From contig NZ_CAKMMP010000001.1 of NCBI RefSeq assembly GCF_927798175.1, positions 248,001-312,000 of the forward strand: 64,000 nt of DNA, given 5' to 3'. Below, piece after piece: positions 29,826 to 38,250 of the stretch (position 1 is the stretch's first letter; every line of letters begins with the position of its first letter). This stretch comes from Paenibacillus sp. JJ-223 (GTDB lineage: Bacteria > Bacillota > Bacilli > Paenibacillales > Paenibacillaceae). The position numbers and the translations under genes are program-made. The notes below the pieces were generated by a model that was given only the letters and a program-made list of their open reading frames with translations, was not told the origin of the DNA and did no database searches.

Positions 29826-29863
29826 TAAAATTTCATTATATGAAAAATTCACAATAATTAACA
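29826..29863. repeat. Copy 1 of an AT-rich repeat flanking the MFS gene
   Basis: The core AAAATTTCA..ATATGAAAAATTCA is shared, in the same orientation, with 31413-31450. Weaker similarity continues for about 60 bases downstream in both copies (CTCATC, then TTCCTTT). The core contains a small inverted repeat, TTTCAT/ATGAAA. Function unknown. Confidence 0.55.
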
Positions 29864-29942
29864 AGACTACTTCTGGCGATTTCTCATCAACGGATCGTTC
29901 CTTTATTTACAACATTCAAGGACGAATGATCAAAAATATTAA

Positions 29943-29971
29943 TTTCCAAAAACAGGCCTTCATCGTATAAT
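29943..29971 (+). promoter_or_regulatory. Candidate promoter of the MFS gene
   Basis: TTTCCA (29943-29948) and a perfect TATAAT (29966-29971) are 17 bases apart. The -35 box matches consensus in four of six places. Confidence 0.5.
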
Positions 29972-30028
29972 GGAGAACATATGTTTACATAGGCATAGAA
30001 TATTGTAAGGCAGCAAGGAGGCAGCAGC

Positions 30029-31276
30029 ATGAATTCGCAGTTGAAACAGATTCATCCGCTTGCGTGGACCATCATTGTAGGCACGATTTTCGGACGGATG
30101 GCAACGTCGATGAGCATACCGTTTTTGTCGATCTACCTGACGCAGACGATGGGAGCGTCGCCGTCGCAGACGGGCGTGATCGTGGCGGTCAGCGCACTCG
30201 TCGGCGTATTTGCAAGCTTTTATGGCGGTTATGTATCAGACCGGATCGGCCGAAAAAAAGTGCTGTTCATATCCGTGTTTGGTTGGGCCATCGTATTCAT
30301 CGGCTTTGCGGTGGCCGACAGAATCTGGATGTTTTTTGTCATGAATGCATTGAACGGCATATGCAGAGCCACTTTCGAGCCCACGTCGAGGGCGTTATTA
30401 TCCGATATCACATCCGCTTCCAACAAATTGCTGGTTTTTAATCTGAGATATGCAGCTATCAATCTTGGGGTGGTTTTTGGGCCGCTGCTTGGGCTGTATC
30501 TTGGTTTGTCGGATTCGAATCTGTCCTTTCTCGTGGCTGGAGGCGTATATGTGGCCTACGGAGCTTTGTTGATCGTGCAGTTTATGATTCATCCATTGCC
30601 ATCCGACGGACAAGCCGCAGCGCATACAGAGCCGATCCGCATCCGTGAGGCATTTCGCACGACGGGGAAGGACCCGATTTTTATGTATATATTGATCGGT
30701 TCGATCTTCTGCGTGCTGGGGTACGGACACTTCAGTTCCACATTGCCGCAGTTCATGTCATTGAATCCCCATATGCATGACGGTGCGAAATGGTTTGGAT
30801 ACATGCTCTCGCTCAATGCCGTCGTTGTGCTTGCCGTGCAATTTCCGGTCGTGCGCGTTGCAAGCAAATTTCCGCCTGTCGTACCGCTGATCGTCGGGAA
30901 TGCCATGGTGTCCGGCAGCTTGCTGATGTTCGGCCTGGCGCAAAGTCCGTGGATGCTCGTGCTTGCGGTAATCATCTTTACGGTAGGCGAAGTGCTGATG
31001 TTTACACTTATGGACGTCCTGGTCGACCGGATTGCGAAGCCGGAGCTGCGCGGCACGTATTTTGGCATGATCGGTTTTAACAACTTGGGCAACGTCAGTG
31101 CCCCGATTTTCGGAGGTGTTTTGTTGGATACGTTCGGAGCAGAGCACCCTTTGCTCGTATTTATCCCCATCGCGGTGACCGCGGTATGCGGCGTTCCGTT
31201 TTTGTGGGCAGCGCACAAACGGCTTCGTATGCGAGAGGAGCAGCAATCCGTTGGCGGGGCCACGGCAGCGTCTTAG
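30029..31276 (+). CDS. MFS transporter
   Basis: Major facilitator protein of 415 residues with about 12 membrane helices. YVSDRIGRKKVLF is the clear loop 2-3 signature (residues about 70-83). Similar proteins export drugs or small metabolites, but the substrate is unknown. GGAGGCAGC precedes the ATG. It is monocistronic, with a terminator 85 bases after the stop. Degenerate copies of a short repeat lie on both sides of the gene. Confidence 0.87.
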   Translation: MNSQLKQIHPLAWTIIVGTIFGRMATSMSIPFLSIYLTQTMGASPSQTGVIVAVSALVGVFASFYGGYVSDRIGRKKVLFISVFGWAIVFIGFAVADRIWMFFVMNALNGICRATFEPTSRALLSDITSASNKLLVFNLRYAAINLGVVFGPLLGLYLGLSDSNLSFLVAGGVYVAYGALLIVQFMIHPLPSDGQAAAHTEPIRIREAFRTTGKDPIFMYILIGSIFCVLGYGHFSSTLPQFMSLNPHMHDGAKWFGYMLSLNAVVVLAVQFPVVRVASKFPPVVPLIVGNAMVSGSLLMFGLAQSPWMLVLAVIIFTVGEVLMFTLMDVLVDRIAKPELRGTYFGMIGFNNLGNVSAPIFGGVLLDTFGAEHPLLVFIPIAVTAVCGVPFLWAAHKRLRMREEQQSVGGATAAS

Positions 31277-31360
31277 TTGGGCGGCAATGAAATGGGCGAT
31301 TTCCAGGGTTGAGATAGAAACGTAAAGATGGAGCCCGCAATACAAACGTACAAACGAACG

Positions 31361-31397
31361 AAACCCTTGTTCCAAAAGTCGATGGAACAAGGGTTTT
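31361..31397 (+). terminator. Terminator of the MFS gene
   Basis: AAACCCTTGTTCC pairs perfectly with GGAACAAGGGTTT, ending in five T. Confidence 0.9.
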
Positions 31398-31412
31398 TCA
31401 GGTCGATAACCA

Positions 31413-31450
31413 TCAAAATTTCAACATATGAAAAATTCATAATAGAACAA
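31413..31450. repeat. Copy 2 of the AT-rich repeat flanking the MFS gene
   Basis: CAAAATTTCAACATATGAAA and the following bases match the copy at 29826-29863 with few differences over about 36 positions. Confidence 0.55.
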
Positions 31451-31634
31451 ACAAAGCCGCTCCTTAGTTCCTCTCATCGAATAAGATTCTACCATCCTTC
31501 CTTTGACGTATAAAAAAGCGTGCCATCTTCCAAACCATATTGCAACATCAATTTTATCGTAAAAAAACTATGCCTAGAAACCGTTGGAATTATTCGGTAA
31601 AATATACCCATGAAACGAAAAGGAGCGGATTTCA

Positions 31635-31733
31635 ATGTTAAACAAGGTATCATTTAAGGCCGCAGAAGGATTTTCACATGTTCAGTTTTTTTCTGCAGCA
31701 TTTCAATGCAGGAAGTCGTTGGCAAGATTGTAG
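31635..31733 (+). CDS. Short reading frame before the phosphotransferase
   Basis: An ATG with a good ribosome site (AAAAGGAGCGG) opens a 32-codon frame encoding MLNKVSFKAAEGF...SLARL. It is in the same frame as the phosphotransferase and stops (TAG) four bases before that gene's ribosome site. It could be a leader peptide coupling translation, or a chance frame. I recognise no family. Confidence 0.35.
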   Translation: MLNKVSFKAAEGFSHVQFFSAAFQCRKSLARL

Positions 31734-31787
31734 ACTGGAGGAGATCGTATAAATTATAACGAGGTCGTTCAAAATTGTGGTGAGCAT

Positions 31788-32813
31788 TTGCTTGCTTTAG
31801 GATCCCAGTTGTTCGGACTGGAAGGTTATGAATTCCTGCTTATTCAGGGGCATCAAGGAGGGCGGAATGTTGTTTATACCTGTGAGAAAGAGGGTTTCGA
31901 CCCTCGAATACTTCGAATCGCTTTCTTGCCGGACCGGAGCCGGGAAGATTTTCTGGGAGAAGTGGAGTATATCAGGTATTTATTCGAGCATGGAGGCAGT
32001 GTCTCGAATGTAGTCAGCTCCAAGAAGGGGAATTTGCTGGAAGAGGTCACTTATGATGACCATACCTTTTTTATTTGCCTGTTCATGAAGGCCAAAGGTA
32101 AAATGCTCGTGGAGAATCATTATCAGTACCGTGAAGGAGCCCCGATTACCGAATACTACTATAATTGCGGTAAAGTCCTGGGAAAACTGCACCACATATC
32201 GAAAGGGTATGCTCCGGTCCATCGCCGGCATCATTTTTTTGACAAATACAATGCCGCGTATATCGATAAACGAGTACCCGAATCCTTCACTCTGTTGAAG
32301 GAAAAGATGGTTGAACTCCTTGCCTCTTTAAATGAATTGGATACGAACCGGGAGACTTTTGGTATGATCCATTTTGATTTTAATGACGGGAATTATTCGA
32401 TCGATTTTGATACCGGGCAAATCACCGTATATGATTTCGATAATTCATGTTTCGGCTGGTATATGTACGATCTGGCTGATCTCTGGACCCATGGAGTAGG
32501 CTGGATACAATTTGAACCAGACGCGACTAAACGTAAACAGTTTATGGACGATTATTTTGAAACCGTCCTCGCGGGATACCGATCCGAGACCGCAATCGAT
32601 GATTCGATGTTAGAGAAGCTGCCCTTATTTATTCAAGTCACCCTCCTGGAAAATATTCTAGACGAATTTGAGGAAGTGCAGCGTAGCGGCGAGGAACCGA
32701 AGTGTGACGAGGAACTGTCGTATCTCATCAAATGTCTGGAAGACGATATACCGTATAAGGGATTTTTCCATGATATTTATTCTAGTGATGAGCCCTTTGA
32801 GTACGAGGGATGA
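31788..32813 (+). CDS. Phosphotransferase (APH-like kinase) with start-codon problem
   Basis: Soluble protein of the aminoglycoside phosphotransferase/choline kinase fold. The catalytic loop is IHFDFNDGNYS and the metal-binding Asp is in VYDFDNS. TTG 31788 is the first conventional start. A strong ribosome site (GGAGGAG, 31737-31743) lies instead five bases before an ATA codon at 31749. From that ATA the frame reads as I-N-Y-N-E-V-V-Q, which fits the N-terminus I recall for related proteins (MNY.EVV). Either ATA is used as a rare start or the ATG has mutated and translation is reduced. No resistance role is implied; the natural substrate is unknown. Confidence 0.75.
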   Translation: MLALGSQLFGLEGYEFLLIQGHQGGRNVVYTCEKEGFDPRILRIAFLPDRSREDFLGEVEYIRYLFEHGGSVSNVVSSKKGNLLEEVTYDDHTFFICLFMKAKGKMLVENHYQYREGAPITEYYYNCGKVLGKLHHISKGYAPVHRRHHFFDKYNAAYIDKRVPESFTLLKEKMVELLASLNELDTNRETFGMIHFDFNDGNYSIDFDTGQITVYDFDNSCFGWYMYDLADLWTHGVGWIQFEPDATKRKQFMDDYFETVLAGYRSETAIDDSMLEKLPLFIQVTLLENILDEFEEVQRSGEEPKCDEELSYLIKCLEDDIPYKGFFHDIYSSDEPFEYEG

Positions 32814-32860
32814 GCTAACGGATGGGTGCGAAAAAGTAAAATCAAATGAATAATAAACGA

Positions 32861-32888
32861 GGCTGCCGGCATTGACCGGCAGTCTTTT
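32861..32888 (+). terminator. Terminator of the phosphotransferase gene
   Basis: GGCTGCCGG and CCGGCAGTC form the stem, followed by four T. Confidence 0.75.
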
Positions 32889-33098
32889 CGTTCATTTGCA
32901 ATCAGGAGCATCAGAAAAGATCATGTTGAGCGTTTTGATATTCAATGATAACATGAATCCTACTTTAACATTTCATTGACTAACCCAAATGAGTAGAGTA
33001 CATTGTTTGGTGTCAAAAGGAACCACGGAGAAACCAATCTATGACAACGTGATTACTCTCATGAGGACTGAACGAATGGAAGGAAAGAGGACTGTGCG

Positions 33099-34901
33099 AT
33101 GCGTTTGATCCAAATCATCAACGATATCAGGCTGAAAAGAAAGCTCTCCCTGATCTTTATCACTGTGGCCGTGCTCCCGCTTTTAATAAGCGGTATTTAC
33201 TTAACGAACAAGCTGCGCGAAGTCATGGTCTCGAATGCCTTCGAACAGGCCAGCGATAACGTGGAGCGCGTTCAGAAAAGGACTGCGGAGGTTATTAATG
33301 TAGCGCTGGATATTTCCTATCAGCTCTCTAACGATAACCGCATGAAATCCATAGCAAGCCGCAGTTATGACAGCTACAACGAAGTCATCCAAACCTATCG
33401 CCAATATACGGATATCCGGGATTATGTGCGGCTCTATAAAGAAATAAAAGCAATTCGGTTGTATGCGTCGAACCCGACGATGCTGAATAACTGGGAATTT
33501 ATGCAGCCAGATGAACAAACGACGAAGGAAGCGTGGTATGTGTCTGCCCTGAATAAAAAAGGACTGGCAGGTTGGGGTTATATTCAGGATGAGAGGGATC
33601 AGAAGCATTACCTAAGTCTGGTTCGGAAAATTAATCTGGATGATTTGAAAAATGAAAGCGTTCTGGTGATCAACGTCAATTCTGATTTGCTGAACTCGAT
33701 TCTTTCCCAAGAGTCGTTTGCTACCATGATCGTCGATGACAGCAATAACATCGTAGCAGCCAACCGGCCGGATCTTTATGGCAAAAACCTTTCGGCAGTA
33801 CATGCGGAGAGCAATATGTTATGGCAAAGCGAAGGCAGTTTCGATGCGGTCATGAACGGTAAAAATTCCAAGGTGGTTATTGCCAACCTGAACCCGCAGA
33901 ATAGCTGGAACGGGCTGCGGATCATTTCGATTTTTACGATATCCGATATTGTTCATGATGCAAACGCTGTCATCCGTATATCTGCATTCGTTGTAGGCGG
34001 ATGTTTGGTCATTGCCGTCCTGCTCGTTTATGCATCGGCATCATTAATTACGGGTAGGCTGCTCCGGCTTAGCAAACATATGTCCCAAGTAGGTACATTG
34101 TCTTGGGATTCTTATCTCGACCTGGACGGAAAGGATGAGATCGGACAACTTTCCAGACAATTTAATGCCCTTGTTCATCGAATAAGCCAGCTGATGTTCG
34201 AAGTGGAAGAGAGTAACCAGCAGAAACAGTTACTTCTGCAAAAACAAAACGACATCAAATTCAAAATGTTAGCAAGTCAGGTGAATCCCCACTTTCTGTT
34301 CAACACCCTTGAGTCGATTAGGATGGAAGCGCACCTTCGAGGGGAAGAGGACTTGGCCCAAGCCGTATGGCAGCTTAGCATTTTGATTCGCAACAGCCTG
34401 GAGGTGGGGAGCCGCCAAATTCCGCTATCGGAAGAGTTGAATATGGTCCGCTGCTACTTGGAACTTCATAAATTCCGATTTGAGGATCGGCTGCAATACA
34501 AAATGGAGATCGATCCGGCAACCGAAGGCATCGAGATTCCGCCGCTGATCATCCAACCTTTGGTTGAAAACTCGATTCTTCATGGGTTAGATCGCAAAGA
34601 GGATCCGACACTGATCACCGTTCGGACCAGGCTGAACGATCACGGAGAGTTATTCGTCGAGATCCAGGATGATGGTGCGGGTATTCCTCCAAAGAAAATG
34701 AAGGATTTAACGATGCGTTTAATGGACTCCGAGGAACCTGGAAATCGTATTGGCCTTCGCAACGTGAACGATCGACTGCAGCTTACCTATGGTCAAGGTG
34801 CAAGGCTTTCCATCGAAAGCGAAGAGGGCCGAGGAACCTGCATTACATTTTGCATACCGAAGAAGGGAGTGGAACCTGTTGTTTTCAGTGACAATCGTTG
34901 A
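33099..34901 (+). CDS. YesM-type sensor histidine kinase
   Basis: Membrane kinase of 600 residues. The first transmembrane helix lies near 17-37, a long extracytoplasmic sensor follows to about 290, then a second helix (about 292-315) and HAMP. The His_kinase domain has QVNPHFLFNTLESI with the phospho-acceptor His near 396. The ATPase has PLVENSILHG and DDGAGIPP. Such kinases usually sense extracellular sugars or bound receptors. The response regulator gene overlaps it by 23 bases. Its position before mannan-degrading genes makes manno-oligosaccharide sensing likely. Confidence 0.92.
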   Translation: MRLIQIINDIRLKRKLSLIFITVAVLPLLISGIYLTNKLREVMVSNAFEQASDNVERVQKRTAEVINVALDISYQLSNDNRMKSIASRSYDSYNEVIQTYRQYTDIRDYVRLYKEIKAIRLYASNPTMLNNWEFMQPDEQTTKEAWYVSALNKKGLAGWGYIQDERDQKHYLSLVRKINLDDLKNESVLVINVNSDLLNSILSQESFATMIVDDSNNIVAANRPDLYGKNLSAVHAESNMLWQSEGSFDAVMNGKNSKVVIANLNPQNSWNGLRIISIFTISDIVHDANAVIRISAFVVGGCLVIAVLLVYASASLITGRLLRLSKHMSQVGTLSWDSYLDLDGKDEIGQLSRQFNALVHRISQLMFEVEESNQQKQLLLQKQNDIKFKMLASQVNPHFLFNTLESIRMEAHLRGEEDLAQAVWQLSILIRNSLEVGSRQIPLSEELNMVRCYLELHKFRFEDRLQYKMEIDPATEGIEIPPLIIQPLVENSILHGLDRKEDPTLITVRTRLNDHGELFVEIQDDGAGIPPKKMKDLTMRLMDSEEPGNRIGLRNVNDRLQLTYGQGARLSIESEEGRGTCITFCIPKKGVEPVVFSDNR

Positions 34902-36429
34902 TGATGAGCCGAAGCTGCGTCTGGGATTGCAAACGTTAATACCGTGGAAAGATCTCGGGTTCGAAGTCATGGGGACGGCAGCTGGCGGGAATGAGGCGCT
35001 CCGCATGTTTGAAGAAAAGATTCCGGATGTTTTGTTAGTCGATATCCGCATGCCCGGCATGGACGGGCTGGAACTCCTTCAGGAGATCCGCCTCCGCGGC
35101 TGGCACATTCACGTCATTATACTCAGTGGTTATGCGGATTTTGAGTATGCGCGCCAAGCCCTTCAATTCGGCGTTGAAGCATACCTGCTTAAACCTGTAA
35201 ACAAGGAAGAGCTGTCAGCATTGCTTCAAAAGATTCATGGCCAGCTTTCTGCAAAAAAGCAGGAAAAAAGCATGGTACAAAAGACCAATTCTCCGGAATG
35301 GATCCTTTATTCTTTACTGTCCGGCAGACACGATTCAGAAGATTCCTTATTAAAGGAATGGTCTGGCTCATTCCAGGCAAAGTGGACCAAATATCAAATC
35401 CTTCTAATCGGCTTCCCGGGTTCGCACCCGGAAGAAAGCGAGCGGATTCATAGCTTCAAGGATGTATTAAGCAGAACGTATACTTTCGAGCGTCAAGGAA
35501 TCGTTTTATATTTTGCTCCGTATATCGTCCTATTGCTCGGGGACCCGCCTGTCGGGGACTATGGTTGGACAGAGCTGCATAAGAATCTCCAACTCTTGTC
35601 GGGAGAGCTTCGCTTTGAAATGGATGTTGCGGTTGGACAACCCGTTCGATCGTTGGATGAGATCCTTCATTCTTTTCGAACGGCCCGCTCCCTGTTGGAG
35701 CGTAGTTTTTTTTACGATAAGGGGAGGCTTCTGACTGAAGAAACGCCGGAAAGCTATCCAAAAGAAACCGTCCCATCTCCAGCTTTATCTCGATCGAGCA
35801 AGGAGGAAGAGGCGTTCAGGCTGCATTATTTGGTAGATGTTGGCCATGCGGAAACGATCTCCTCCTTTCTGGATGAAATAGCATTGCAGCAGGTGGTTCA
35901 TCACGCGCAGGAAAAGGACATTCGCGACCATTTCTTTTACCTCGCCAATGAAACGGTTCGAAAAATTCATCCCCGTATTTGGTCTTTATCAGGTTATCCA
36001 GGAGAACCGGCGCGATTTCTAGCCGAAATATATAATTCCCGTTATATCCGGGAGCTCGTCGGCCACGTTTCTGTAGTGATGGAAAAGCTGGCACGCTGCT
36101 CCGATTATAACAGCAAAGACAACGAGATGAAGCGATTGCTTGATTATATAGATCGGCACTATGGGGATAATCTAAGACTGGAAATGCTCGCCGTGTTGTT
36201 CAACTACAGCAGTTCCTATCTGGGCCAGCTCTTCAAAAGTTACACGGGGGAATATTTTAACGCATACCTTGATCGGATCCGGATCCAAAAAGCGAAAGAA
36301 ATGCTGGCACAGGACATGAAGGTGTACGAAGTCGCTGAAAAGGTAGGGTACTCCAACGTGAATTATTTCCACACGAAATTCAAGAAGCTGGAAGGGAAGT
36401 CTCCTTCCTTTTATCAGAAAAAAGAATGA
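34879..36429 (+). CDS. AraC-type response regulator
   Basis: Response regulator of 516 residues. The receiver domain has D55 in LLVDIRMPGMDG and Lys in LLKPVNKEE. A middle region of about 270 residues follows. The C-terminus (about 415-515) has two AraC helix-turn-helix motifs (LRLEMLAVLFNYSSSYLG and KVYEVAEKVGYSNVNYF). TTG 34879 is chosen because AAGGGAG lies about nine bases upstream, giving MFSVTIVDDEP. It is the likely activator of the two mannan operons, whose promoters share a spaced motif (36511 and 40537). Confidence 0.9.
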   Translation: MFSVTIVDDEPKLRLGLQTLIPWKDLGFEVMGTAAGGNEALRMFEEKIPDVLLVDIRMPGMDGLELLQEIRLRGWHIHVIILSGYADFEYARQALQFGVEAYLLKPVNKEELSALLQKIHGQLSAKKQEKSMVQKTNSPEWILYSLLSGRHDSEDSLLKEWSGSFQAKWTKYQILLIGFPGSHPEESERIHSFKDVLSRTYTFERQGIVLYFAPYIVLLLGDPPVGDYGWTELHKNLQLLSGELRFEMDVAVGQPVRSLDEILHSFRTARSLLERSFFYDKGRLLTEETPESYPKETVPSPALSRSSKEEEAFRLHYLVDVGHAETISSFLDEIALQQVVHHAQEKDIRDHFFYLANETVRKIHPRIWSLSGYPGEPARFLAEIYNSRYIRELVGHVSVVMEKLARCSDYNSKDNEMKRLLDYIDRHYGDNLRLEMLAVLFNYSSSYLGQLFKSYTGEYFNAYLDRIRIQKAKEMLAQDMKVYEVAEKVGYSNVNYFHTKFKKLEGKSPSFYQKKE

Positions 36430-36440
36430 TCTGCAGCATT

Positions 36441-36485
36441 ACTCCTCTGCAAAGTCAGTAAACGACATTGTAGGGGAGTTTTTTG
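36441..36485 (+). terminator. Terminator of the two-component operon
   Basis: ACTCCTCTGCAA pairs with TTGTAGGGGAGT (with G-U pairs) and is followed by six T. Confidence 0.85.
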
Positions 36486-36510
36486 ATTTCTAAATGAAAA
36501 CAGAACTGTT

Positions 36511-36590
36511 TTTCTGAAAAAACAGTGAATATCCGTATGAAATGATTTGAAATTTGTGATATGTCCGCAAGTCCCCTTTACCAATATAGT
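36511..36590 (+). promoter_or_regulatory. Activator-type promoter A of the mannan locus
   Basis: TTTCTGAAA (36511-36519), GATATGTC (36558-36565) and -10 TATAGT (36585-36590). The -35 region is TGTCCG, 17 bases before the -10 and a poor match to consensus, as expected for activator dependence. The same three blocks with identical spacing (47 and 27 bases) lie before the permease operon at 40537. The upstream block and the partly conserved 38 bases between are the likely binding area of the AraC-type regulator. Confidence 0.7.
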
Positions 36591-36617
36591 TGAAACGAAA
36601 GGAGGGAAATTCACAAA

Positions 36618-38168
36618 ATGAAAGCGATAACAGGACCAGCCATACTCTTTTCATGCATCGTCATGTCGGGTTTTGCCTGCTGCAGGGCGGACGCAGCCAT
36701 AACGGTACCAGGATTTGTCGTTGATCGGGCTGAAGCGGTGCTTCCCCATCCAACCCAGGTGCTGAAAGTAACCTTTGAAGATGCTTCCATAGAAGGGTAC
36801 GGCATCAAGAAGCGGTATGGGACCATCGCCAAAGCAGAAGACAATTCATACGATGGCGAAGGCTATCTTTCATTTTTTTTCGAGGAGGATCCGGATGCTG
36901 CGGTGAAGAACGGAAGCGCTGCATTCAGCGTTAACGTGCCGGAAGGCGGGCTTTATGAGTTAAGCTTGGGATACTACATTCCTGAAGGCAATGGAGATAA
37001 GGCCACATCTATTCAAGTTAATGGTTCAGGGGCTGGTGAATTGACGCTCGATGCTCCAAAAGCGGGAACGGTCCGGGCTGAAAAAAAGATGACGAAAGTG
37101 CTTCTTAACGCCGGCAGCAACTCCATCAACATTTTTCGAGGCTGGGGTTACTATGGTATCGAGTATATAAAGCTTGAACGTATACATTCCCCCGCAATCA
37201 AAAGCAAGGTACAGATCGACGCCTTAAGCAACTCCGAAGCGATTTCGCAAACCAGAGCACTCTTCGATTTCATGGTCAGCCAGTATGGAAAGAAGATCAT
37301 TTCGGGACAGCAAACGCTGGAGGATGCGGAGTGGGTCAATCGGCAGACGGGCAAGTACCCTGCGCTTGTTTCCGGTGATTTGATGGACTATTCTCCATCC
37401 CGTGTCGAAAACGGAGCCACCTCGAATGAGGTTGAGGAGATGATGGAGTGGCATAAACGTGGAGGCATCGTATCACTGAGTTGGCATTGGAATGCGCCGA
37501 AAGGGATCGGAGGCAATGAACCCGGGCACGAATGGTGGCGAGGTTTTAATACCGAGTTCACGACCTTCGATGTAGAATATGCCCTTAGCCATCCGCAATC
37601 GGAAGACTACAAGCTTTTAATTCGGGACATCGATGCCATTGCCGTTCAATTGAAGCGATTGCAGGAGCATAACGTTCCCGTACTTTGGAGACCGCTGCAC
37701 GAAGCGGAGGGCGGCTGGTTTTGGTGGGGAGCCAAAGGCCCCGAACCTGCCAAAAAGCTATATAGGCTCATGTATGAGCGTTTGACCGATCACCATCATT
37801 TGAACAATCTCATCTGGGTTTGGAACTCCGTTAAGGAGGAATGGTACCCCGGAGATGATGTGGTCGACATTGTAAGCGTTGACGTTTACAACCCGTCAGG
37901 TGACTACAGCCCGAACATTGCCAAGTATGATGAACTTTTGTTTCTGTCCAACCATAGGAAGCTTGTCGCGCTGGCCGAAAACGGGCCGATCCCGGATCCG
38001 GAGTTGCTGCGGACTTATGGCGCATATTGGAGCTTTTTCAATACATGGACCGGTGAATATATTCGAGACGGCAAAACGAATACAAAGGCCCATTTGAAAA
38101 AGGTGTATGATCACGACGCCGTGATTACCCTGGACGAACTTCCCGAAGGATTGTACGGCAATCCTTAG
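36618..38168 (+). CDS. Secreted beta-mannanase, CBM35-GH26
   Basis: Endo-beta-1,4-mannanase of 516 residues. A signal peptide covers about residues 1-30. A CBM35-like beta-sandwich (about 45-190) contains AFSVNVPEGGLYELSLGYY. A GH26 barrel (about 205-505) follows with acid/base E362 in WRPLHEAEGG and nucleophile E454 in ALAENGPIP. It would cut mannan or galactomannan outside the cell. The gene opens with ATGAAAGCGATAACAG, which contains a cre-type sequence, and lies behind promoter A. The alpha-galactosidase gene follows by 82 bases. Confidence 0.93.
   Translation: MKAITGPAILFSCIVMSGFACCRADAAITVPGFVVDRAEAVLPHPTQVLKVTFEDASIEGYGIKKRYGTIAKAEDNSYDGEGYLSFFFEEDPDAAVKNGSAAFSVNVPEGGLYELSLGYYIPEGNGDKATSIQVNGSGAGELTLDAPKAGTVRAEKKMTKVLLNAGSNSINIFRGWGYYGIEYIKLERIHSPAIKSKVQIDALSNSEAISQTRALFDFMVSQYGKKIISGQQTLEDAEWVNRQTGKYPALVSGDLMDYSPSRVENGATSNEVEEMMEWHKRGGIVSLSWHWNAPKGIGGNEPGHEWWRGFNTEFTTFDVEYALSHPQSEDYKLLIRDIDAIAVQLKRLQEHNVPVLWRPLHEAEGGWFWWGAKGPEPAKKLYRLMYERLTDHHHLNNLIWVWNSVKEEWYPGDDVVDIVSVDVYNPSGDYSPNIAKYDELLFLSNHRKLVALAENGPIPDPELLRTYGAYWSFFNTWTGEYIRDGKTNTKAHLKKVYDHDAVITLDELPEGLYGNP
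36619..36632 (+). promoter_or_regulatory. cre site over the start codon of the secreted mannanase gene
   Basis: TGAAAGCGATAACA fits the CcpA consensus TGWAANCGNTNWCA at every defined position. It begins at the T of the ATG. CcpA bound here would block early elongation or initiation when preferred sugars are present. Confidence 0.65.
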
Positions 38169-38250
38169 CTCTGGAACGACAGATCGTTTAATTCGTTTAT
38201 GGTTGCAGGAACTTAAACATAAATCTAGATGAACAGGAGTGAATGATGTA

